The notes beneath the pieces were generated by a model, which worked only from the letters and a program-made list of their open reading frames with translations, had not been told where the DNA came from and did not search any database. Of a stretch of DNA of 7,829 bases, positions 1 through 3,624 are shown piece after piece. Positions within the stretch are counted from its first letter, which is position 1. Every line of letters begins with the position of its first letter. Source of the stretch: DASXPG01 sp044449445 (GTDB taxonomy: Bacteria; Gemmatimonadota; Gemmatimonadetes; Gemmatimonadales; JACORV01); assembly GCA_044449445.1 (NCBI GenBank), contig JBIOIA010000119.1, positions 1 through 7,829 of the forward strand. The letters are read 5' to 3'. The position numbers and the translations under genes are program-made.

Positions 1-525
1 CGCGAAGCCGCGCGGCGTGCGCTTCAGCATCGCCTCGTCGTCCAGTCCTCCGAACCGGCGCACCAGTGCGGGGTCGGCCACGATGCGCGTGAATTGCTTC
101 GGGTCGTCCGCGATCGCGTCGCGCAACTTGAGCAGCGCCTCGCGCGGCGGCATCCACATCCCGCCGCCGAGGAACGAATTGCCCGGAGCGATCTGAAAGT
201 AGAACCCCGCGCCGCCGCCGGCCGCCTCGCGCCCCACTGCGCGTGAACCGTCCCGATGGTAGAACCAGCACGAGGCGTGGGTCTTGTACGGCGACTTGTC
301 GTTCGAGAACCGGATGTCGCGGTAGATCCGGAACATCGAGCGCCGTGTGTCGCCGATGATCTCGGGCGAGAACCGCGCCAGCCGCACGTCCATCTCCTCG
401 ATCAGCTCCAGCATCGGCCCTTTCACGACGGCCTCGTACCCGGCTCGGTGCGCCTCGAACCACGGCCTGTCGTTGTGCGACTTGAGGCCGCGCAGGAAGG
501 TCAGCGTTGCGGCGGAGAAGGGCAT
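1..525 (-). CDS. DUF2461 family protein (5' part, C-terminus outside window)
   Basis: The minus strand is open from an ATG at 525-523 to base 1, giving 175 residues with no stop, so the gene is cut by the window edge. The translation begins MPFSAATLTFLRGLKSHNDR. It then has features typical of DUF2461 proteins (TIGR02453 type): PWFEAHR near residues 21-27, RIYRDIRFSNDKSPYKTH at 66-83, and a GGGAGFYFQIAPG stretch at 103-115 followed by a Gly-rich turn and MWMPP (123-127). The family usually runs to roughly 220-230 residues, so about 50 are missing. The family occurs widely in bacteria and its biochemical role is not established. I see no signal peptide or membrane segment, so a cytoplasmic location is likely. 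The start is supported by a purine-rich AAGGTAGG ending 7 nt before the ATG. Its start lies 20 bp from the divergent reductase gene. Family assignment is firm; function is unknown. Confidence 0.88.
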   Translation of the reverse strand, partial: MPFSAATLTFLRGLKSHNDRPWFEAHRAGYEAVVKGPMLELIEEMDVRLARFSPEIIGDTRRSMFRIYRDIRFSNDKSPYKTHASCWFYHRDGSRAVGREAAGGGAGFYFQIAPGNSFLGGGMWMPPREALLKLRDAIADDPKQFTRIVADPALVRRFGGLDDEAMLKRTPRGFA

Positions 526-535
526 GAAATAACCT
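507..535 (+). promoter_or_regulatory. Weak candidate promoter for the PanE-like gene
   Basis: TTGCGG at 507-512 and TAACCT at 530-535 are separated by 17 bp. Each matches the vegetative sigma consensus at only three of six positions (the TTG of the -35, and T1, A2 and T6 of the -10). Transcription would start about 3-5 nt before the ATG at 546, leaving almost no leader, and the gene indeed shows no Shine-Dalgarno sequence. A second TANNNT (TACCTT, 535-540) coincides with the complement of the opposite gene's ribosome binding site, so it may be fortuitous. The call rests on spacing and short matches only. Confidence 0.22.
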
Positions 536-540
536 ACCTT
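533..540 (-). promoter_or_regulatory. Ribosome binding site of the DUF2461 gene
   Basis: Read on the minus strand this is AAGGTAGG, ending 7 nt before the ATG at 525. It resembles a Shine-Dalgarno sequence and supports that start. It fills much of the 20-bp gap to the divergent gene at 546, leaving no room there for a separate full promoter for either gene. Confidence 0.5.
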
Positions 541-545
541 CGAAC

Positions 546-1424
546 ATGAAACATGCCATTCTGGGCGCCGGCGGCGTGGGCGGGTTCGTCGGCGCGGTGC
601 TCGGCAAGGCCGGCACAGAGGTCACGCTACTGCTGCGCCAGGAGTCGTTCGCCGCCCATCCCGACTCGCTCGAGCTGACGAGCCCGCTCGGTAACGCCAC
701 GACGCGCGTGACGCGCGCGACGAGGCTCGATCACGCCGTGGACGTCCTGTGGGTCACCACCAAGGCCACGCAGCTCGAGTCGGCGCTGCGTGCGGTGCCG
801 GATCCGAAGCTGGCCCGCGTCGTGGTCCCGCTGCTCAACGGCATCGATCACGTCGAGCTGCTGCGCACCCGGCTCAAGGGCACGGAGGTCGTGCCGGGCA
901 CCATCGCCGGCGAGATGGAACGCGTGGCGCCGGGCCGGATCGTGCACCGCTCGCAATTCGCGCGATTCGGCTTCGCCGGCCAGGGCAGGGACGTGCTCGA
1001 GCGGCCCGCGCATACGCTGGAGCGGTTAGGGTGCACGGTGTCCTGGGTGGTGGACGAGGCGACACTGCTGTGGCGGAAGCTCGTGATGCTCGCGCCGTTC
1101 GCGCTCACGACGTCGGCCGCGGGGAAGCCGATCGGCGAAGTGCGGGACGATCCGAAATGGCTCGAGCGGCTAGTGGGCACGGCGGAGGAGGCCTGCGCGA
1201 TCGCGCTGGCGGACGGCGCGGGCGTGGACGCGGCCCAGGTGACCGAGTCGCTGAAGAATTTTCCGGCAGGGATGAAGAGCTCGATGCAGAAGGACATCGC
1301 CGCGAAGCGGCCGCCCGAGCTGGACGCGATCGCCGGCCCGATCATCCGCGGCGGCGCGCGTCACGGCATCGACGTGCCCTACACCAAGGGGCTCGTCGCC
1401 GAGCTGGCGAAGCGCGTGGCGTAG
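546..1424 (+). CDS. Ketopantoate reductase (ApbA/PanE) family protein
   Basis: This 292-residue protein has the normal length and two-domain plan of the family, which in its classical form reduces 2-dehydropantoate to pantoate with NADPH in pantothenate synthesis. The N-terminal Rossmann domain carries GAGGVGG at residues 7-13, TTKATQ at 71-76 (K73 matches the conserved Lys) and NG at 98-99. The C-terminal ApbA_C domain carries WRKL with K178, the equivalent of E. coli Lys176, then SSMQKD at 245-250 and PELDAIAG with E258, the equivalent of Glu256. From my recollection of the E. coli enzyme, Asn180 and Asn184 would align with Leu182 and Ala186 here, so the substrate pocket is altered. I therefore give no gene symbol: it could be a true PanE or a paralogue acting on another 2-oxo acid. 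No pan genes are adjacent. No clear ribosome binding site precedes the ATG. The 3' end overlaps the convergent methyltransferase gene by 46 bp, and two stop codons lie in tandem (TAGTAG). Confidence 0.85.
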   Translation: MKHAILGAGGVGGFVGAVLGKAGTEVTLLLRQESFAAHPDSLELTSPLGNATTRVTRATRLDHAVDVLWVTTKATQLESALRAVPDPKLARVVVPLLNGIDHVELLRTRLKGTEVVPGTIAGEMERVAPGRIVHRSQFARFGFAGQGRDVLERPAHTLERLGCTVSWVVDEATLLWRKLVMLAPFALTTSAAGKPIGEVRDDPKWLERLVGTAEEACAIALADGAGVDAAQVTESLKNFPAGMKSSMQKDIAAKRPPELDAIAGPIIRGGARHGIDVPYTKGLVAELAKRVA

Positions 1425-1987
1425 TAGACGACCGCTGGCGGGATGTTCAGAAGCACGGTCGCCGTACGAAGGGCGTCAAAGCGGGCCTTGATCGCCTCCT
1501 GGTGGTGCGTGGAATGCTGGAACTGCACGTACATGCCGCCGCTGCCTAACGCCGCGAACGCCGACCCGATCAGGTTCTCCGAGCGCGCCTTGCCCAGGTT
1601 CGCCAGCGGCACCCCGGAGATGACGTAGTCGGCCGACGCAATACCGCGCTTCTTCATGTCCGGAATCAGGTCCTCGGCCGAGCCGTTGATCAGCTCGACG
1701 CGCTCGCCGACGCCGGCTTCGTCGAGGTTGATCCGCGCCTGCCGCGCCAGGTCGGGCTGGACCTCCCACGCCACGATGCGCGCCTCGGGGCAGCGCGCCG
1801 CGAGCCGAAGCGTGAGCGCGCCGATGCCCGCGCCCAGCTCCATCACCGTCCCTCTGTAACCGGTCGGCACGGGTGCGATCATCTTCTTGATCAGGAATCG
1901 CTGCGAGGGGACGAGGCCGCCGGTCTGGCGCTGGCGGACGAGCGCGGCCCAGACGAAGTGGGGTACGCCGCGAAGCGGTTGGGTCAC
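1379..1987 (-). CDS. SAM-dependent methyltransferase, phospholipid N-methyltransferase-like
   Basis: This is a 202-residue class I methyltransferase. Motif I is VMELGAGIG at residues 48-56, an acidic residue after strand 2 is E75 (VAWEV), NGSAEDL at 101-107 matches the adenine-contacting region, and SGVPLANLG at 124-132 is motif IV. The N-terminal layout (VRQRQTGGLVPSQRF, 17-31), the SG-P-xx-N form of motif IV and the near-terminal NIPPAVVYY (181-189) resemble PmtA-type phospholipid N-methyltransferases and, more distantly, KsgA-like rRNA dimethylases. The substrate cannot be fixed from sequence; phosphatidylethanolamine is one possibility. The start is GTG; no better in-frame start keeps the N-terminal family region. 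It lies 9 nt after the aldo/keto reductase stop and has only a weak ribosome binding site, so translation is probably coupled to that gene. The last 15 residues are encoded in the tail-to-tail overlap and may be a lineage-specific tail. The methyltransferase fold is sure; the subfamily is likely. Confidence 0.78.
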   Translation of the reverse strand: MTQPLRGVPHFVWAALVRQRQTGGLVPSQRFLIKKMIAPVPTGYRGTVMELGAGIGALTLRLAARCPEARIVAWEVQPDLARQARINLDEAGVGERVELINGSAEDLIPDMKKRGIASADYVISGVPLANLGKARSENLIGSAFAALGSGGMYVQFQHSTHHQEAIKARFDALRTATVLLNIPPAVVYYATRFASSATSPLV

Positions 1988-1996
1988 CCGATCAAT

Positions 1997-2983
1997 CTAT
2001 CCGTTCGTCGCCTGCAGCGCCCGCTCGGCGTAGCGCTCGCCCGCCGCGACGCCCCGGGGGAAGGCGGCCTCGATCCGTTCCTTGTCCCCGGCGCTCAGCT
2101 TCACGTTCAGCGCCCCGATGTTCTCCTCGAGCCTGGCCCGGCTCTTGGTGCCCGGGATCGGCACCACGCCTGTGCCCTGCGCCAGCAGCCACGCCAGGGC
2201 GAGCTGGGCGCTCGTGCAGCGTTTCTCGCGCGCGATCTCCTCGATCCGCGCCACCAGGTCCAGGTTCTTCCGGAAGTTCTCGCCCTGAAAACGAGGATGC
2301 GTGTGCCGCACGTCGTCCTTCGCCATGTCCTCGATCTTCCTGATCCGACCCGAGAGAAACCCGCGGCCGAGCGGGCTGTAGGGCACGAACCCGATGCCTA
2401 GCTTGCGGCACATGGGCAGGTTCTCGTCTTCCACGTCGCGGGTCCACAGCGACCACTCGCTCTGGAGCGCGCTGATGGGATGCACCTTGTGCGCGCGCTC
2501 GATGGTCGCGGCCCTGGCTTCCGACAGTCCGAGCCAGCGCACCTTGCCCGCCGTCACCAGGTCGCTCATCGCGCCGATGGTGTCCTCGATGGGGACGGTG
2601 CGGTCCACGCGGTGCTGGTAGTAGAGGTCGATGTGCGTGACGCCGAGTCGCGTCAGCGACGCGTCGCACGCCGAGCGCACGTAGTCGGGCTTGCCGCTCA
2701 CGCCCTGCCAGCTGCCGTCCTTGCCCCGCAGGTTGCCGAACTTGGTCGCGAGCACGACGCGGTCCCGCCGATCCCGGATCGCGCGGCCGACCAGGACTTC
2801 GTTCGTGTGCGGCCCGTACACGTCGGCGGTGTCGAGAAACGTGACGCCCAGCTCGATGGCGCGATGAATCGTCGCCGTCGCCTCGACCTCATCGCGCGGG
2901 CCGTACATGTCCGACATTCCCATGCAGCCCAGGCCGAGAGCCGAGACGGTCAGTCCCTGGTTGCCGAGCTTGCGCTGTTCCAT
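1997..2983 (-). CDS. Aldo/keto reductase, NADPH-dependent (AKR13-like)
   Basis: This cytoplasmic TIM-barrel oxidoreductase has 328 residues from the preferred start. It would reduce aldehydes or ketones with NADPH; the natural substrate is not predictable. From this start the catalytic tetrad is D51 and Y56 (FLDTADVYG), K81 (ATKFG) and H124 (YYQHRVD). The C-terminal cofactor site PIPGTKSRARLEENIGAL and the ending AFPRGVAAGERY are typical of the group with plant IN2-2-like and AKR13 enzymes. A longer in-frame start exists at 3004 and adds seven residues (MTSEVSR). I prefer 2983 because GAGG lies 8 nt before it and because homologues begin close to the RKLG-QGL strand. The gene is divergent from the DinB-like gene and is followed after 9 nt by the methyltransferase, so the two minus-strand genes are probably cotranscribed. 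No truncation or missing catalytic residue is seen. Confidence 0.92.
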   Translation of the reverse strand: MEQRKLGNQGLTVSALGLGCMGMSDMYGPRDEVEATATIHRAIELGVTFLDTADVYGPHTNEVLVGRAIRDRRDRVVLATKFGNLRGKDGSWQGVSGKPDYVRSACDASLTRLGVTHIDLYYQHRVDRTVPIEDTIGAMSDLVTAGKVRWLGLSEARAATIERAHKVHPISALQSEWSLWTRDVEDENLPMCRKLGIGFVPYSPLGRGFLSGRIRKIEDMAKDDVRHTHPRFQGENFRKNLDLVARIEEIAREKRCTSAQLALAWLLAQGTGVVPIPGTKSRARLEENIGALNVKLSAGDKERIEAAFPRGVAAGERYAERALQATNG

Positions 2984-2991
2984 ACGAGAGA

Positions 2992-2995
2992 CCTC
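2992..2995 (-). promoter_or_regulatory. Ribosome binding site choosing the 2983 start of the aldo/keto reductase
   Basis: Read on the minus strand this is GAGG, with 8 nt to the ATG at 2983. The alternative ATG at 3004 has only GCGGGCG in front of it, which pairs poorly with 16S rRNA. The site therefore favours the shorter 328-residue protein. Confidence 0.55.
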
Positions 2996-2997
2996 GC

Positions 2998-3027
2998 TTG
3001 TCATCGCCCGCTGTCTGATGGTAAGCT
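2998..3027 (+). promoter_or_regulatory. Candidate promoter of the DinB-like gene, probably leaderless
   Basis: TTGTCA at 2998-3003 matches the -35 consensus at five of six positions. It is followed after 18 bp by TAAGCT at 3022-3027, which has the T, A and final T of a -10 element. The predicted transcription start, about 7 nt further on, falls at or next to the ATG at 3035. No Shine-Dalgarno sequence precedes that ATG, which agrees with a leaderless transcript. On the opposite strand TTGAGG (3048-3043) and TACCAT (3023-3018), 19 bp apart, could serve the aldo/keto reductase, so the two promoters would overlap. Both are pattern matches without experimental support. Confidence 0.38.
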
Positions 3028-3034
3028 AGCATCC

Positions 3035-3550
3035 ATGCCCGACCTCAACATCGCCCTCGCTTCGAACCTCGCCGCCGCCCGCGACTTCGCGGACGCCACC
3101 GACCGGCTCGGCGCCGTCTGGACGACGCCGCGCGCCCACGGCAAGTGGTCGCCGGCGCAACTGCTCGACCACATCATCCAGACCCACGTGGCGTCGGGCA
3201 AGATCATCAAGGGAGAACCGGTCGGCCTGCCGAACGTGCCGAGGCTGTTCAGGCCGCTGCTGCGGCGGTTCGTGCTGCGCGGGATCCTGGACTCGGGCCG
3301 GTTCGGTCGCCCATCCACGACGTTCGCGCCCTTCGAGCCCAAAGTGATCTCCGCCAACCCCGCCGAGGGGCGCGAGCGGCTCATGGATGCGGTGCGGGCC
3401 TTCGAGGCCGACGTGCGGTCGGTGACTCCGATCGGGGACTTCACATTCACCCATCCATCGTTCGGGAAGCTGGCCGTCAGCGACTATGTCCGATTCCAGG
3501 AAGTCCATACCCGGCACCACATGAAGCAGCTGCCGGCCCCTCCCGGCTGA
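3035..3550 (+). CDS. DinB-fold / DUF1569-like putative metal-binding protein
   Basis: This small protein has 171 residues. It resembles the DinB/YfiT-like four-helix-bundle superfamily in the DUF1569 style. WSPAQLLDHI at residues 38-47 carries H46; an FTHPSFGKL segment (138-146) corresponds to the family's HPxFGxL stretch; HTRHHMKQL at 158-166 supplies H158 and H162 in an HxxxH arrangement. H46, H158 and H162 are the expected metal-binding triad of this fold. Members include thiol transferases and many proteins of unknown function, so no reaction is assigned. There is no signal peptide, so it is likely cytoplasmic. The frame is open much further upstream, to 2480, but that part only mirrors the aldo/keto reductase on the other strand. 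The ATG at 3035 fits the start of the first helix and the promoter position. It is divergent from the aldo/keto reductase and 74 bp ahead of the DUF5916 gene on the same strand. Confidence 0.75.
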   Translation: MPDLNIALASNLAAARDFADATDRLGAVWTTPRAHGKWSPAQLLDHIIQTHVASGKIIKGEPVGLPNVPRLFRPLLRRFVLRGILDSGRFGRPSTTFAPFEPKVISANPAEGRERLMDAVRAFEADVRSVTPIGDFTFTHPSFGKLAVSDYVRFQEVHTRHHMKQLPAPPG

Positions 3551-3621
3551 CCCGGCCGAAACCCCGCGACCCAACCTTTCGTACGTGACCGGTGTCGTAA
3601 GGCTAACCGAACGCCGGGTCA
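3548..3621 (+). repeat. Inverted repeat spanning the gap before the DUF5916 gene
   Basis: TGACCCGGC at 3548-3556 and GCCGGGTCA at 3613-3621 are perfect 9-bp inverted copies, 56 nt apart. The left arm begins with the stop codon of the DinB-like gene. The right arm ends 3 nt before the ATG at 3625 and contains the only G-rich bases that could act as a ribosome binding site. In a read-through transcript the two arms could pair and cover that start. No T-tract follows, so it is not a simple terminator. In GC-rich DNA such a pair could arise by chance. Confidence 0.3.
3582..3599. promoter_or_regulatory. Operator-like imperfect palindrome upstream of the DUF5916 gene
   Basis: The 18-bp stretch TACGTGACCGGTGTCGTA is symmetric at 14 of 18 positions: TACG/CGTA outer arms and a central ACCGGT. 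Its right edge is 25 nt before the ATG at 3625. The size and symmetry suit a binding site for a dimeric regulator, but no consensus family is recognised and no second copy was noticed in the window. No clear TANNNT -10 element was found in this gap, so the promoter of the downstream gene is unplaced. Confidence 0.25.
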
Positions 3622-3624
3622 AAC

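Noticed and set aside
749..1549. A 266-codon plus-strand frame crossing the PanE-like and methyltransferase genes.
   Set aside because: It has an Arg/Gly/Ala-rich composition without motifs, out of frame with two well-supported genes.
1992..2669. A 225-codon minus-strand frame inside the aldo/keto reductase.
   Set aside because: It is out of frame with the catalytic tetrad and cofactor motifs, and its composition is that of a frame-shifted shadow.
2984..3004. The longer start of the aldo/keto reductase, adding MTSEVSR.
   Set aside because: It is possible but less likely: no good ribosome binding site precedes it, whereas GAGG is ideally placed for the ATG at 2983.
2480..3034. Upstream extension of the DinB-like gene to an ATG at 2480, giving 356 residues.
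   Set aside because: The extra 185 residues are the complement of the aldo/keto reductase, have no family features, and the domain begins right after the ATG at 3035.
3551..3624. Intrinsic terminator after the DinB-like gene.
   Set aside because: The inverted repeats here are widely spaced or short and no T-tract follows, so they do not have terminator form.
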